Assembly (NCBI RefSeq): GCF_005080845.1
Contig: NZ_CP034858.1
Span: 62,001-126,000 of the forward strand
Origin: Buchnera aphidicola (Rhopalosiphum padi)
GTDB lineage: Bacteria > Pseudomonadota > Gammaproteobacteria > Enterobacterales > Enterobacteriaceae
DNA length: 64,000 nt
Direction of reading: 5' to 3'
Of the stretch, positions 42,991 through 54,396 are shown piece after piece (position 1 is the first letter of the stretch; the number at the start of each line of letters is the position of its first letter). The notes under the pieces were generated by a model. That model worked only from the letters and a program-made list of their open reading frames with translations. It was not told the origin of the DNA and searched no databases. Made by a program: the position numbers and the translations under genes.

Positions 42991-43890
42991 ATGTTTAATA
43001 CTAATCGTGTGCGTATAGCGATGCAGAAAACTGGTCGCTTAAGTAGTGAATCTATAAAATTACTTACATATTGTGGAATTAAAATTAATTTAAAGCAACA
43101 AAAATTAATAGCTTTTGCTGAAAATATGCCTATTGATGTTATGTTAGTACGTGATGATGATATTCCTGGATTAGTTATGGATGGCGTAGTAGATTTAGGT
43201 ATAGTTGGAGAAAATGTTCTTGAAGAAGAATTATTACACCGAACATCACAAAATTTAGAAAATTCTTACATTACGTTAAGACGCCTTGATTTTGGAATTT
43301 GTCGACTCTCTTTAGCTATTCCTATTAATACTTCATATGTTGACATAAAATCTTTGAAAGATTTTAGGATTGCTACTTCTTATCCTCATCTATTAAAAAA
43401 ATATTTGGACAAAAAAAATATTGCCTTCAAATCTTGTATGTTAAATGGTTCTGTAGAAGTTGCACCCAGAGCTGGTTTGGCAGATGCTATTTGTGATTTA
43501 GTTTCAACTGGTGCAACATTAGAAGCCAACGGTTTACGTGAAGTAAAAGTAGTTTTTCGTTCTCATGCTTGTCTCATTTGTAAAACGGGAAACATTAATT
43601 TTGAAAAGAAAGAAGTAATCAATAAATTAATGACTCGTATAAAAGGTGTAATTAAAGCACGTGAATCTAAATATATTATGTTACATGCTCCTGTTGACAA
43701 ACTTGAAGAAGTAATATCTTTACTACATGGAGCAGAAAGACCAACTATTTTAAAATTAGCAGGCGATGATAATCGCGTAGCAATGCATATGGTAAGTAGT
43801 GAAACATTATTTTGGGAAACAATGGAAAAATTGAAATCTTTAGGTGCTAGTTCAATTTTAGTCTTACCAATTGAAAAGATGATGGAGTAA
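42991..43890 (+). CDS. hisG: ATP phosphoribosyltransferase
   Basis: First and feedback-controlled step of histidine synthesis. It is 299 residues, the E. coli length and long form, with the C-terminal regulatory domain present. [15 protein letters not shown] opens it, and the PRPP-loop region [21 protein letters not shown] is near residue 160. Head of an eight-gene operon; AAAGGA precedes the start. Confidence 0.97.
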   Translation: MFNTNRVRIAMQKTGRLSSESIKLLTYCGIKINLKQQKLIAFAENMPIDVMLVRDDDIPGLVMDGVVDLGIVGENVLEEELLHRTSQNLENSYITLRRLDFGICRLSLAIPINTSYVDIKSLKDFRIATSYPHLLKKYLDKKNIAFKSCMLNGSVEVAPRAGLADAICDLVSTGATLEANGLREVKVVFRSHACLICKTGNINFEKKEVINKLMTRIKGVIKARESKYIMLHAPVDKLEEVISLLHGAERPTILKLAGDDNRVAMHMVSSETLFWETMEKLKSLGASSILVLPIEKMME

Positions 43891-43897
43891 AGATTTA

Positions 43898-45205
43898 ATG
43901 AAATATTTTAATACGATTGTTGATTGGAATATGTTAAATTCTAATGAGCAAAAAAATATTCTGTTAAGACCTATTATAAAAAACAACAGTTCTATTAAAA
44001 AAAAAGTTAAAGAAATAATAGAAAATATTCAAATTTCAGGAGAAAAAGCATTAAAAGAATATACAATTTTATTTGAAAAATGTCATATTAATGAATTTGA
44101 AATTTCTAAAGAAAAAATTTTATCTTCTTCTTTATACGTTAATCAATCGTTAAAAGATGCAATTTCAACTGCTAAAAAAAACATTACATCTTTTCATAAA
44201 GCACAAGTTTTGTCTCCAATAGACATTGAAACTCAAGTTGGAGTACGTTGTCAACAGATTTATTTGCCATTAAATTCTATTGGAATTTATATCCCAAGCG
44301 GGATAGCACCCTTATTCTCAACTGTTTTAATGCTTGCTATACCTGCTAAAATCGCTGGTTGTAAAGAAATAATTCTTTGTTCTCCTCCTCCTATTAGTAA
44401 TACAATACTTTATGCAGCAAATATTTGCGGCGTTGATAAAATATTTCAAATTGGGGGTGCTCAAGCTATAGCAGCACTAGCTTTTGGTACTAAAAATATT
44501 CCTAAAGTAGATAAAATTTTTGGCCCAGGAAATGCTTATGTTACAGAAGCAAAATTACAAGTTAGTTCTTTTTTTAATGGACCTAAAATAGATATGTTAG
44601 CTGGACCTTCAGAATTGCTGATTATTTCTGATGAAACATCTAATGCAGATTTTATCGCTTCCGATTTATTGTCACAAGCTGAACATAGTGTATCTTCTCA
44701 AGTTATACTATTGACTCCATCAATCGAACTAGCTAAAAAAGTTGTTATATCTATTAATAATCAGTTAAAAAATCTTTCTAAATCAGATGATATATTAACT
44801 GCACTAAACAATAGTGTTATTATTTTAACAAAAGATTTATCTGAATGTATTAAAATATCAAATATATATGCCCCTGAGCATTTAATTATTCAAACAAAAG
44901 AGCCAAGATTAATACTAAAAGAAATATCAAATGCCAGCTCAATTTTTTTAGGACCATGGTCTCCTGAATCAGCAGGCGATTATGCATCTGGAACAAATCA
45001 TGTTTTACCGACTTATGGACAATCTGTTTCAAGTTCTGCTTTAGGACTATGTGATTTTAAAAAACGTGTATTGATTCAAGAATTGACATCTCAAGGGTTT
45101 ATGGATTTGTCTAATACTCTTGAAATTTTATCTGAAGCCGAAAAACTTGAAGCACATAAAAATGCTGTAAAAATAAGAGTAGACTTTTTAAAGGAAAATA
45201 TATGA
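43898..45205 (+). CDS. hisD: Histidinol dehydrogenase
   Basis: Zinc enzyme oxidising histidinol to histidine in two NAD steps. It is 435 residues (E. coli 434). YIPSGIAPLFSTVLM, IDMLAGPSELLIISDE, the zinc/catalytic segment DLLSQAEHSVSSQ and APEHLIIQT are all readable. Seven bases after hisG; its stop overlaps the hisC start by 4 bases (ATGA). Confidence 0.97.
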   Translation: MKYFNTIVDWNMLNSNEQKNILLRPIIKNNSSIKKKVKEIIENIQISGEKALKEYTILFEKCHINEFEISKEKILSSSLYVNQSLKDAISTAKKNITSFHKAQVLSPIDIETQVGVRCQQIYLPLNSIGIYIPSGIAPLFSTVLMLAIPAKIAGCKEIILCSPPPISNTILYAANICGVDKIFQIGGAQAIAALAFGTKNIPKVDKIFGPGNAYVTEAKLQVSSFFNGPKIDMLAGPSELLIISDETSNADFIASDLLSQAEHSVSSQVILLTPSIELAKKVVISINNQLKNLSKSDDILTALNNSVIILTKDLSECIKISNIYAPEHLIIQTKEPRLILKEISNASSIFLGPWSPESAGDYASGTNHVLPTYGQSVSSSALGLCDFKKRVLIQELTSQGFMDLSNTLEILSEAEKLEAHKNAVKIRVDFLKENI

Positions 45206-46275
45206 CAGCTAATATAAATAAGTTAGCTCGAAAAAATATACAGACATTAAATCCTTATCAATCAGCCAGACGAATCGGAGGTCAAGGTGATACATGGTTA
45301 AATGCAAATGAATCTCCTATATCTGTCTCGTTTAAAGCAAGAATTGAGTGTTTTAATCGTTATCCAGAGTGTCAACCTAATGATTTAGTCTCTTCTTATG
45401 CCAATTATGTTGGTTTGTCAAATAGTCAAATTTTAGTTACTAGAGGAGCAGATGAAGGTATCGAACTTTTGATTAAAGCTTTTTGTAAACCTGGAGAAGA
45501 TGCAATAATCTACTGTCCTCCAACTTATGATATGTATGCTATAAATGCAAAAATTGCAGATGTAGCAATAAAAGAAATTCCTACTTTTAAAAATACTTGG
45601 CAAATAGATTTATTTAATATTAACTTAAATCTTGAGAAAGTTAAATTAATATATATTTGTAATCCTAACAATCCTACTGGAAATATTATTTCTAAAAGAG
45701 ATTTAAAAAGTTTATTAAAAATAACGTTAGGTCGATCTCTTGTAGTAATAGATGAAGCTTATATTGAATTTTCTCCAAAAAACAGCATGGTAAATTCTTT
45801 AAAAGAATTTCCTAATTTAATTATTTTGAGAACTTTATCGAAAGCATTTGCATTGGCAGGAATAAGATGTGGTTTTACATTAGCTACAGAAGAAGTAATT
45901 AATATTTTAAATACAGTTATTAGTCCTTATCCAATATCTACAATCGTTACTGACATAGCAGTGCAATCTTTAGAAAAAAAAGCCATTGAAGATATGAGGA
46001 ATAGAGTTTTAACATTAAATATGAATCGTATTTGGTTGGTGGATGAATTAAAGAAAATTTCTTATGTAAAAAAAGTTTTTGATAGTCATGCTAATTATAT
46101 TTTAGTAAAATTTTATATGTTTGAAAAGATATTTCAGAGTTTATGGGAAAAAGGTATAATTTTAAGAAATCAGGATCATAAAAATAATTTAAAAAATTGT
46201 TTAAGAATATCAATAGGATCGAATGCTGAATGTATTCATTTGGTTAAAGAATTAAAAAATTTATCTAAAATATAA
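45202..46275 (+). CDS. hisC: Histidinol-phosphate aminotransferase
   Basis: PLP enzyme of the fold-I family. It is 357 residues (E. coli 356). LNANESPISV binds at the N-terminus, with NPNNPTGN near residue 153 and the PLP lysine in LRTLSKAFALAGIRCG near residue 212. Translationally coupled to hisD. Confidence 0.97.
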   Translation: MTANINKLARKNIQTLNPYQSARRIGGQGDTWLNANESPISVSFKARIECFNRYPECQPNDLVSSYANYVGLSNSQILVTRGADEGIELLIKAFCKPGEDAIIYCPPTYDMYAINAKIADVAIKEIPTFKNTWQIDLFNINLNLEKVKLIYICNPNNPTGNIISKRDLKSLLKITLGRSLVVIDEAYIEFSPKNSMVNSLKEFPNLIILRTLSKAFALAGIRCGFTLATEEVINILNTVISPYPISTIVTDIAVQSLEKKAIEDMRNRVLTLNMNRIWLVDELKKISYVKKVFDSHANYILVKFYMFEKIFQSLWEKGIILRNQDHKNNLKNCLRISIGSNAECIHLVKELKNLSKI

Positions 46276-46294
46276 TGTTTTTAATGAGGTGTTA

Positions 46295-47362
46295 ATGAAA
46301 CAAAAAATATTGTTTATTGATCGAGATGGTACTTTAATTCATGAACCATCTAACGATTTTCAAGTAGATGCAATTAAAAAGCTTGCATTTAAAAATTACG
46401 TTATTTCTTCATTAAGTCAATTAATGAATTTTGGTTATAAATTTGTTATGGTTACGAATCAAGATGGTCTTGGTAGTAAATCATTTCCTTGGGAAAATTT
46501 TAATATTCCTCATTTTTTTATGTTAAATGTTTTTCGTTCAGAAGGAATAATATTTGAAGATATTTTAATTTGTCCACATTTTTCAGATGATAATTGTGAT
46601 TGTCGTAAACCTCAAACTAAATTATTAAAACCTTGGTTAAAAGAGAATAAGATAGATAAAACACGTAGTTATGTAATTGGTGATCGAGAAACAGATATGG
46701 AATTAGCAAAAAATATAAAGTTAACAGGCATACAGTACAAAGAAAAAAGCTTTAATTGGATAGATATTACAAAAGAAATTTTGAAGAGAAATAGATATGG
46801 AGAGGTAATTCGAGAAACAAAAGAAACTTACGTACATATAAAGGTATGGTTAGATTTGGAACATAATAGCAGTATTAAAACTGGTATTAATTTTTTTGAT
46901 CATATGTTAGAACAATTATCAATTCATAGCGGAATTTCTATGCACGTTTTAGCAAAAGGAGATCTAAAAATTGATGATCATCATACTGTAGAAGATATAG
47001 GAATTGTTTTAGGAGAAGCATTATATAAGACATTGACAAATAAAAACGGCATATCTAGATATGGTTTTGTTTTGCCTATGGATGAAAGTCAAGCAAAATG
47101 TATTATAGACTTATCAAATCGTCCATATTTGTCTTTTAATGCTAATTTTAAACATAAAATGGTAGGTGATTTTAATACTGATATGGTTGAACATTTTTTT
47201 TATTCTCTTTGTTATTCTATGAAAATTACCTTACATTTAGATGTTAAAGGAAAAAACGATCATCATTGTATTGAAAGTTTATTTAAAGCATTTGGACGTG
47301 CACTTCGTAAAGCGGTAAAAATAGAAGGAAATACATTACCAACATCTAAAGGGACTTTATAA
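46295..47362 (+). CDS. hisB: Bifunctional histidinol-phosphatase / imidazoleglycerol-phosphate dehydratase
   Basis: I start at the ATG at 46295, six bases after GAGG; a GTG two codons upstream is less likely. That gives 355 residues, the E. coli length. The N-terminal HAD phosphatase shows DRDGT and the zinc loop CPHFSDDNCDCRKP. The C-terminal dehydratase shows NFFDHMLEQLSIHSG, DDHHTVED and GKNDHHCIESLFKAFGRAL. Both halves look active. Confidence 0.97.
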   Translation: MKQKILFIDRDGTLIHEPSNDFQVDAIKKLAFKNYVISSLSQLMNFGYKFVMVTNQDGLGSKSFPWENFNIPHFFMLNVFRSEGIIFEDILICPHFSDDNCDCRKPQTKLLKPWLKENKIDKTRSYVIGDRETDMELAKNIKLTGIQYKEKSFNWIDITKEILKRNRYGEVIRETKETYVHIKVWLDLEHNSSIKTGINFFDHMLEQLSIHSGISMHVLAKGDLKIDDHHTVEDIGIVLGEALYKTLTNKNGISRYGFVLPMDESQAKCIIDLSNRPYLSFNANFKHKMVGDFNTDMVEHFFYSLCYSMKITLHLDVKGKNDHHCIESLFKAFGRALRKAVKIEGNTLPTSKGTL

Positions 47363-47956
47363 GTGAATATTGCAATATTAAACACTGGTTGTGCTAATTT
47401 AACTTCAATTCAAGTCGCGATTAAAAAATTAGGTTATACTTCTACAGTCACTTCTGATTCTTCTGTAGTATTAAAGTCTAAAAAAGTTATTTTACCAGGT
47501 GTAGGAACAGCTTCAACTGCTATGAAGAAGTTGAATAAAAAAAATTTGATTACTACTTTGAAACAATTGACACAACCTATTCTCGGAATCTGTCTTGGAA
47601 TGCAAATTTTTTCTCAATTTAGTGAAGAATGTCAAGGGGTAAAAACTATTGGAATTTTTAAAAACTGTTTTACCTATCTTTTAAAGAGTAGTAATTTGCC
47701 GTTACCTCACATGGGTTGGAATCATATTGTTTTTAATCATGTACATCCATTATTTAAAAATATTGAAAAAAAGCAAAGATTTTATTTTGTTCATAGTTAT
47801 TTTATACCACTGAATAAATATACTTTAGCAACAACTACATACGACATATCTTTTAGTTCTGTAATGCAAAAAAATAATTTTTTTGGAGTTCAATTTCATC
47901 CAGAAAAATCTGGTGATGCAGGATCTCAATTATTAAAAAACTTTTTAGAGATGTAA
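47363..47956 (+). CDS. hisH: Imidazole glycerol phosphate synthase, glutaminase subunit
   Basis: Releases ammonia from glutamine for HisF. It starts at GTG directly abutting the hisB stop; 197 residues (E. coli 196). The nucleophile Cys is in [10 protein letters not shown], and the His-Glu of the triad in [10 protein letters not shown]. Confidence 0.97.
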   Translation: MNIAILNTGCANLTSIQVAIKKLGYTSTVTSDSSVVLKSKKVILPGVGTASTAMKKLNKKNLITTLKQLTQPILGICLGMQIFSQFSEECQGVKTIGIFKNCFTYLLKSSNLPLPHMGWNHIVFNHVHPLFKNIEKKQRFYFVHSYFIPLNKYTLATTTYDISFSSVMQKNNFFGVQFHPEKSGDAGSQLLKNFLEM

Positions 47957-47962
47957 AATTCT

Positions 47963-48697
47963 ATGATTATTCCAGCTTTTGATTTAATTAATGGAACAAC
48001 AGTTCGCTTATATCAAGGAAATTATTCTAATCAAAAAAAATATGATATAAACTTGTATAAACGTTTAAAAGATTATGAAATTAAAGGAGTCAAAAATATT
48101 CATTTAGTGGATTTAGATGGTGCAAAAAATATTAAAAAAAGACAAATAAGGATTTTTAAGGATATTATTTCTTATACAGATATTCCTATACAAATAGGTG
48201 GTGGAATAAGAAATGAAGAAGATATTAATATGTTTCTTAATTTAGGGGTTAAAAAAATTGTAATTGGTTCTTCTGCAATAAAAAATAGAGTAGAAGTAAA
48301 AAAATGGATAAAAATATATGGTTCAAATACTATTATTTTGGCATTAGACGTTATTATTAAAAATAACAAAAAAGAAATAGCAATAAATGGTTGGCAAGAA
48401 CAAACAAATACCACTTTAGAAGAAATTATTGAGTATTTTTCACCAATGGGTTTAAAACATGTATTATGTACTGATATATCTAAAGATGGAACATTGTCTG
48501 GCCCTAATAATGTGTTATATAAAGAGATTGTCAAAAAATTTAAACATATAGAATTTCAAGCATCAGGAGGAGTCGCAACATTAAAAGATATTGTTTCTTT
48601 AAAAGAAACAGGTGTTTCTAGTGTTATTATTGGTCGTAGTTTATTAGAAAATAAGTTTACAATACAAGAGGCATTAAAATGCTGGCAAAACGAATAA
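47963..48697 (+). CDS. hisA: ProFAR isomerase
   Basis: Amadori rearrangement enzyme with a (beta/alpha)8 barrel. It is 244 residues (E. coli 245). The first catalytic Asp is in [11 protein letters not shown], with [12 protein letters not shown] near residue 74 and the second Asp in [14 protein letters not shown] near residue 170. It overlaps hisF by 19 bases. Confidence 0.97.
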   Translation: MIIPAFDLINGTTVRLYQGNYSNQKKYDINLYKRLKDYEIKGVKNIHLVDLDGAKNIKKRQIRIFKDIISYTDIPIQIGGGIRNEEDINMFLNLGVKKIVIGSSAIKNRVEVKKWIKIYGSNTIILALDVIIKNNKKEIAINGWQEQTNTTLEEIIEYFSPMGLKHVLCTDISKDGTLSGPNNVLYKEIVKKFKHIEFQASGGVATLKDIVSLKETGVSSVIIGRSLLENKFTIQEALKCWQNE

Positions 48698-49455
48698 TTG
48701 CATGTTTAGATGTTAACAATGGAGTTGTAGTAAAAGGTGTTCAATTTAAAAATCATGAAATTGTAGGTGATATTATATCTTTATCTAAACGTTATACAAG
48801 AGAAGGCATAGATGAATTAGTGTTTTATGATATAACAGCTTCTACTAATAATAAATTAGTTGATAGAAGTTGGATAGAAAAGGTGGCAGAGGTAATTAAT
48901 ATTCCATTTTGCGTAGCTGGAGGTATTAAAAGTGTAGAAGATGCAAAAAATATTCTATCTTTTGGTGCAGATAAAATATCAATTAATTCTTCAGCATTAA
49001 CGGACCCCTGTTTAATAAGTAAAATTGCTAATCGTTTTGGTGTACAATGTATGGTAGTAGGTATAGATTCTTGGTTTGATATAGAGAAAAAAAAATATAT
49101 GGTTCAACAATATACAGGAGATGTTAATCGTACTTATCAAACTAATTGGAAAACAATAGATTGGGTCGAACAAGTTCAAAAAAAAGGTGCTGGAGAAATT
49201 GTTTTAAATATGATGAATCAAGATGGATTGCAAAATGGATATGATTTATTACAGTTAAGTGAAATAAGAAAAAAGTGTAAAGTACCTTTAATTGCATCAG
49301 GAGGGGCTGGATGTGCAGAGCATTTTTATGAAGCACTCTATCATGCTAATGTAGACGGTGTTTTAGCTGCTTCAGTTTTTCATAAAAAAATAGTTAATAT
49401 AAAAGATTTGAAGTGTTTTTTAATTAAAAAAGGTTTAGAGATTAGAATATGTTAA
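48679..49455 (+). CDS. hisF: Imidazole glycerol phosphate synthase, cyclase subunit
   Basis: Uses ammonia from HisH to form imidazole glycerol phosphate and AICAR. It is 258 residues, the E. coli length. The catalytic Asp is in [14 protein letters not shown], the second in [14 protein letters not shown], and phosphate loops include FCVAGGIKS and LIASGGAG. It overlaps hisI by 7 bases. Confidence 0.97.
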   Translation: MLAKRIIACLDVNNGVVVKGVQFKNHEIVGDIISLSKRYTREGIDELVFYDITASTNNKLVDRSWIEKVAEVINIPFCVAGGIKSVEDAKNILSFGADKISINSSALTDPCLISKIANRFGVQCMVVGIDSWFDIEKKKYMVQQYTGDVNRTYQTNWKTIDWVEQVQKKGAGEIVLNMMNQDGLQNGYDLLQLSEIRKKCKVPLIASGGAGCAEHFYEALYHANVDGVLAASVFHKKIVNIKDLKCFLIKKGLEIRIC

Positions 49456-50075
49456 ATAAAAAAGAAAATTTATTGCATCTTAATTGGATAAAAACAAATG
49501 GTATGATGCCAACTATAATACAAGATTTTTCATCTCATTCAGTTTTAATGCATGGATATATGAATAAAGAAGCTTTTTTAAAAACTCAAAAAGAAGGTTT
49601 TGTTACTTTTTATTCTCGAACTAAAAAGCGCTTATGGACTAAAGGAGAAGAATCAGGTAACTTATTAAAAGTTATAGATATAGTTACAGATTGTGATTAT
49701 GATACTTTATTAATTTTAGTTGAACCTATTGGAAAAACATGTCATTTAAATAGAAAAAGCTGCTTTTTTTTAAAAGAAAATGCGTCAAATTTTCTTTCTA
49801 AATTAGAGGAGATTATAGAAGATAAAAAAAATTTTAATGCAGATGATAATTCATATACCGCTAGTTTATATAAATCCGGTACAAAACGTATAGCACAAAA
49901 AGTTGGTGAAGAGGCTGTAGAAACAATATTAGCAGCAATGAAAAAAGATTCAGATGAACTTATAAATGAATCTTCAGATTTAATTTATCATTTAATTGTT
50001 TTATTGCATGACCAGAATTTAAATTTCAATTTAATCGTTGAAAATTTAAAAAAAAGAAGAATAGAAAAATTATAA
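49449..50075 (+). CDS. hisI: Bifunctional phosphoribosyl-AMP cyclohydrolase / phosphoribosyl-ATP pyrophosphatase
   Basis: Steps two and three of histidine synthesis. It is 208 residues (E. coli 203). The N-terminal cyclohydrolase has [17 protein letters not shown] and the metal Cys region [10 protein letters not shown]. The C-terminal pyrophosphatase begins near residue 115 ([25 protein letters not shown]). Last gene of the operon. Confidence 0.97.
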   Translation: MLNKKENLLHLNWIKTNGMMPTIIQDFSSHSVLMHGYMNKEAFLKTQKEGFVTFYSRTKKRLWTKGEESGNLLKVIDIVTDCDYDTLLILVEPIGKTCHLNRKSCFFLKENASNFLSKLEEIIEDKKNFNADDNSYTASLYKSGTKRIAQKVGEEAVETILAAMKKDSDELINESSDLIYHLIVLLHDQNLNFNLIVENLKKRRIEKL

Positions 50076-50467
50076 ATTTATAATACAAAATTTTAATTCT
50101 AAATTAAAAAAAATATTTCTATAAATCATTAGTTATTACTTTTTTAAAAGTATTATTAAAATAACATTCAACTTACATACATAATATTTCAATTTCAAAA
50201 AATTTCAATAAAATTAAACGTATATACTACTTATATATCGATGAATTCTTCTTTTTTAAAAATCAAAAAAATTATCCAGTCAATATCTTTGATAGAAAAG
50301 ACATAATTTTATTATTAATAATTTTAAATAAATTTTTTTTATAAAAACATTATTTTTATTGAAAGAATGATAAATTGAAAATAGTTGTAATATCATTTAT
50401 TGTGTAAGAATATAGAATTTAAAAATATTTTTTTTATAAATTATATAATGTAAAATTGGAGAAAAGA
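50076..50467. other. Gene-free region between hisI and gnd
   Basis: At 392 bases, the longest spacer in the window. It contains only very short frames, the best being 21 codons at 50240-50305 with no recognisable product. No clear terminator for the his operon was found. E. coli has wzz and ugd between his and gnd, and no recognisable remnant remains. It presumably holds the gnd promoter. Confidence 0.6.
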
Positions 50468-51889
50468 ATGTTAAAGCAAGAAATTGGTGTTGTAGGAATG
50501 GCAGTAATGGGGAAAAATTTAGCGTTAAATATTGAAAGTAAAAAGTATACAGTGTCTATTTTTAATAGAACAAGATCTGTAACGGAAGATGTTATCAATA
50601 ATAACAAAGAAAAAAAAATTTTTCCATATTTTTCTATTAAAGATTTTGTGAATTCATTAAAAAAACCTAGATGTATTTTACTGATGGTAAAATCAGGAAA
50701 ACCTACAGATGAAACTATTCAATCTATTCTTCCTTATTTAGATAAAGGAGATATATTAATTGATGCCGGAAATACTTTTTATAAAGATACCATTAGAAGA
50801 AATAATGATTTACTTAAATGTGGTATTCATTTTATTGGGATGGGTGTTTCTGGAGGCGAATCAGGAGCATTAAATGGTCCATCTATTATGCCAGGTGGAT
50901 CAAAAGAAGCATATATTCTTGTTTCTTCTATGTTAAAAAAAATATCTGCAAAATTTAAAGATGAACCATGTGTTAGTTATATTGGTCCAAATGGTGCTGG
51001 TCACTATGTTAAAATGATTCACAATGGTATTGAATATGGTGATATGCAATTAATAGCAGAAGCATATTTTATATTAAAAAATGTATTAAATATGAGCAAT
51101 AATGAATTATCTAATACATTCTCTGAATGGAATAAAGGTGAGTTAAATAGTTATTTAATTGAAATAACAAAAAATATTTTTCTTAAAAAAGAAGAAGACA
51201 ATATTCATTATTTAATAGATTCCATATTAGATGAAGCAGAAGACAAAGGTACAGGTAAATGGATTAGTAAAGATGCATTAGAGCTTCGTGAACCTCTTTC
51301 GCTCATTACAGAATCTGTTTTTGCGAGATATTTATCTTCTCTTAAAGATCAACGTCTTGTTGCATCAAAAATATTAAAAGGTCCAATTATAAATTGTATA
51401 TCTTCAAAGAATAAAGAACATTTTGTTGAAGAAGTTCGAAGAGCGTTATATTTAGGTAAAATAATTTCCTATGCACAGGGCTTTTCTCAGTTAAAAAAAG
51501 CTTCAGAAAAATATTCTTGGAATTTACAATATAATAAAATCGCCAAGATTTTTAGATCTGGATGTATTATTCGAGCTAGTTTCTTAGAAAGAATAAGTGA
51601 TGCATTTAAAAATAATAATGTAAATAATTTGTTATTAACGCCTTATTTTTCAGAAATATCAAATAAATATGAAACATCCTTACGTCATATTACTTCATAT
51701 GCAATAAAATATGGTATTCCTGTTCCTACTTTTTCGTCAGCTATAACATATTATGATAATTACCGTACCGTGTCTTCTTCTGCAAATTTAATTCAAGCTC
51801 AAAGAGATTATTTTGGAGCACATACTTATAAAAGAATCGATAAAAAAGGATATTTTCATACAAATTGGTTAACTAAAAAAGAGTTTTAA
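50468..51889 (+). CDS. gnd: 6-phosphogluconate dehydrogenase
   Basis: Oxidative pentose phosphate enzyme making ribulose 5-phosphate and NADPH. I start at the ATG at 50468 (GGAGAAAAGA upstream), giving 473 residues (E. coli 468). The NADP fold is [16 protein letters not shown], the substrate site [19 protein letters not shown], the catalytic Lys is in [17 protein letters not shown], and the tail is [13 protein letters not shown]. Confidence 0.97.
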   Translation: MLKQEIGVVGMAVMGKNLALNIESKKYTVSIFNRTRSVTEDVINNNKEKKIFPYFSIKDFVNSLKKPRCILLMVKSGKPTDETIQSILPYLDKGDILIDAGNTFYKDTIRRNNDLLKCGIHFIGMGVSGGESGALNGPSIMPGGSKEAYILVSSMLKKISAKFKDEPCVSYIGPNGAGHYVKMIHNGIEYGDMQLIAEAYFILKNVLNMSNNELSNTFSEWNKGELNSYLIEITKNIFLKKEEDNIHYLIDSILDEAEDKGTGKWISKDALELREPLSLITESVFARYLSSLKDQRLVASKILKGPIINCISSKNKEHFVEEVRRALYLGKIISYAQGFSQLKKASEKYSWNLQYNKIAKIFRSGCIIRASFLERISDAFKNNNVNNLLLTPYFSEISNKYETSLRHITSYAIKYGIPVPTFSSAITYYDNYRTVSSSANLIQAQRDYFGAHTYKRIDKKGYFHTNWLTKKEF

Positions 51890-51940
51890 TTATTAAATTA
51901 AAATTAATTATAGAATTATTTTTTAGTTTTTTTATTCTGA

Positions 51941-51977
51941 AATAGCAGAAGATAATAAAATACATCTTTCTGCTATT
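51941..51977 (+). terminator. Terminator downstream of gnd
   Basis: AATAGCAGA pairs with TCTGCTATT, and the stem extends through AGA/TCT with a one-base bulge. Loop about 12 bases; AATTTATTTTTAATTTTT follows. Confidence 0.7.
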
Positions 51978-52050
51978 AATAAAATTTATTTTTAATTTTT
52001 GATAAAAATAATATTTTTATAACATATATAAATTAATTACAGGAAAAAAA

Positions 52051-52632
52051 ATGCGTTTATGTGATACAGATATTGAAGAATGGTTAAGTAAAAAAAAATT
52101 AATTATTACACCTTATCCTAAAAAAGAATTAATTAATGGGATTACTGTTGATATACATCTTGGTAATAAATTTCGTGTTTTTTATGATCACACCACTTCT
52201 TGTATTGATCTAAGTAGTTCACAAGAAAAAAAAATTTTAGATCTAGCTAAAATCATGAGTTGTGAAACTGTTTTTTCTAAAGAAAAGCCGTTTTTTTTAA
52301 AGCCTGGATCTTTAGCTTTGTTTTCGACTTTAGAAAATATTATTTTACCAAATAATTTAGTTGGTTGGTTAGATGGACGTTCTTCTTTAGCTCGAATTGG
52401 TCTTATGATTCATGTTACATCTCATCGCATTGATCCCGGTTGGAATGGTAACATTGTTTTAGAATTTTTTAATGCAGGAAAGTTAACTTTGGTATTAACT
52501 CCTGGAATAAAAATTGCAGCACTAAGTTTTGAATTACTTTCAAAATCAGTTGTACGACCTTATAATTCTCGTTATGAATCTAAATATAAAAGTCAAAATG
52601 GAGTTGTTCCTAGTCGAATTTATGAAGAATAA
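52051..52632 (+). CDS. dcd: dCTP deaminase
   Basis: Deaminates dCTP to dUTP, the main route to dTTP in enterobacteria. It is 193 residues, the E. coli length. Conserved segments are MRLCDTDIEEWL, VDIHLGNKFRVF, the catalytic DGRSSLARIGLMIHVTSHRI with its Ser-Arg pair, and DPGWNGNIVLEFFN. AGGAAA precedes the start. Confidence 0.97.
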   Translation: MRLCDTDIEEWLSKKKLIITPYPKKELINGITVDIHLGNKFRVFYDHTTSCIDLSSSQEKKILDLAKIMSCETVFSKEKPFFLKPGSLALFSTLENIILPNNLVGWLDGRSSLARIGLMIHVTSHRIDPGWNGNIVLEFFNAGKLTLVLTPGIKIAALSFELLSKSVVRPYNSRYESKYKSQNGVVPSRIYEE

Positions 52633-52726
52633 ATGATTTTAATATAAATAATGGTTTTTAAAAATGAATAGTTTACGACTAATTATATTTTGTATATCAT
52701 ATTACTTATTTAAATAATATAAAATT

Positions 52727-54364
52727 ATGCCTAATAAATCTAGAAAAATTTTAGTTACTTGTGCACTACCGTATGCTAATGGCCCTATTCATATCGGTCA
52801 TATGCTTGAGCACATTCAAGCAGATATTTGGGTTCGTTATCAAAGAATGAGAAACAATGAAGTTTGGTTTATTTCTGCTGATGATGCACATGGTACAGCT
52901 GTTATGTTAAAATCTAAAAAATTAGGAATCAAACCCACAAAATTAATTAAAAAAATTAAAGAAGAGCATATAATAGATTTTTCAAATTTTAATATTTCTC
53001 ATGATCACTATCATACAACGCATTGTGTGGAAAATTTGTTCTTATTAAGAAAAATATTTTTATCTTTAATCAGCCAAGGACTTATCAATGAAAAAGAAAT
53101 TTTTCAATTTTATGATAAGATAAAAAAGATATTTCTTCCAGACAGATTTATAAAAGGTACATGTCCTTTTTGTTTTTCAGAAAATCAAAGTGGAGATAAC
53201 TGTGAAATATGTGGTTCAATTTACGAACCTACAGATTTAGTTAATCCTATTTCCGCTATTTCAAATAGTGTTCCTGTTTTAAAAAATACAACACATTTAT
53301 ATTTTAATTTACCAGTGTTTACTAATATGTTAAATAAATGGATATATTCTGGTGTTTTAGAAAAATCAGTTGTTAAAAAAACAGAAGAATGGTTAAAATC
53401 CGGTTTAAAAGAATGGGGAATTTCTCGAGATGCTCCATATTTTGGATTTAAAATCCCAGGATTTACTAATAAATATTTTTATGTTTGGTTAGATGCCCCA
53501 ATTGGTTATATAAGTGCATTTAAAAATCTTTGCATTAAAAACAAAAAAATAGATTTTAATGAATTTTGGAATAAAGAATCAAAATGTGAATTATATCACT
53601 TTATTGGAAAAGATATTATTTATTTTCATACACTGTTTTGGCCTTCAATATTAGAAGCTTCTTCCTTTCGAAAACCTAATGGTATTTTTGTTCATGGTCA
53701 TCTTACTATAAATGGATTGAAATTATCAAAATCCCGAGGTTTTTTAATTAAAGCATCAGATTGGATTCAATGTTTTGATTCAGATAGTTTACGTTATTAT
53801 TATGCAAGCAAATTAGCTAATAATATTAACGATATTGAAATTAATCTAGAAGATTTTATTCAAAAGATTAATAGTGATATTGTAAATAAATTAGTTAATT
53901 TAGCCTCAAGAAATACTAGTTTTATTCATAAATATTTTGATGGATATTTGTCTAATTCGTTGTCAGATGTTGATTTATATCAATATTTTGTTGATATAAG
54001 CAAAAAAATAGAAATTTTTTTTGAAAATCGTCAGTTTAGTAGTGTAATTCGAGAATGTATAAAATTATTAGATTTAGCAAATCAATATATTAGTCAAAGA
54101 GAACCATGGAAAATAAAAGAAGATAATTTAGATAAATTACATATGATTTGCACTATGGGAATTAATTTATTTAGATTAGTTATGATTTTTTTAAAACCAA
54201 TAATACCAGATTTAGCAAAAAAAACAGAGTTTTTTTTAATTTCAAATCTTACTTGGGAAAGTATTAAAACACCGCTTTTGTCTCATAAAATAAAAAAATT
54301 TAAAAAATTATATAATAGAATTCATGCTGATAAAATTTTAAAATTATCTGTTTTGTGTAAATAA
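52727..54364 (+). CDS. metG: Methionyl-tRNA synthetase without C-terminal dimerisation domain
   Basis: Charges initiator and elongator tRNA-Met. It is 545 residues against 677 in E. coli. The HIGH motif is HIGH in ANGPIHIGHM, the zinc knuckle has four Cys (CPFC, then CEIC), and the KMSKS motif is LKLSKS near residue 331. The anticodon-binding helical domain is present. The missing C-terminal 130 residues form the EMAP/Trbp111-like dimerisation domain, which is dispensable for catalysis in E. coli, so it is probably an active monomer. Confidence 0.96.
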   Translation: MPNKSRKILVTCALPYANGPIHIGHMLEHIQADIWVRYQRMRNNEVWFISADDAHGTAVMLKSKKLGIKPTKLIKKIKEEHIIDFSNFNISHDHYHTTHCVENLFLLRKIFLSLISQGLINEKEIFQFYDKIKKIFLPDRFIKGTCPFCFSENQSGDNCEICGSIYEPTDLVNPISAISNSVPVLKNTTHLYFNLPVFTNMLNKWIYSGVLEKSVVKKTEEWLKSGLKEWGISRDAPYFGFKIPGFTNKYFYVWLDAPIGYISAFKNLCIKNKKIDFNEFWNKESKCELYHFIGKDIIYFHTLFWPSILEASSFRKPNGIFVHGHLTINGLKLSKSRGFLIKASDWIQCFDSDSLRYYYASKLANNINDIEINLEDFIQKINSDIVNKLVNLASRNTSFIHKYFDGYLSNSLSDVDLYQYFVDISKKIEIFFENRQFSSVIRECIKLLDLANQYISQREPWKIKEDNLDKLHMICTMGINLFRLVMIFLKPIIPDLAKKTEFFLISNLTWESIKTPLLSHKIKKFKKLYNRIHADKILKLSVLCK

Positions 54365-54396
54365 AATTGAATCTTTTTATCATTTGCTAAACAAAC

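Noticed and set aside
48172..48534. Minus-strand open frame of 120 codons inside hisA
   Set aside because: Antisense to the well-conserved hisA barrel; no start signal or family match.
50240..50305. 21-codon frame between hisI and gnd as a small gene
   Set aside because: No Shine-Dalgarno of note, no similarity recognised, and very short frames are expected by chance.
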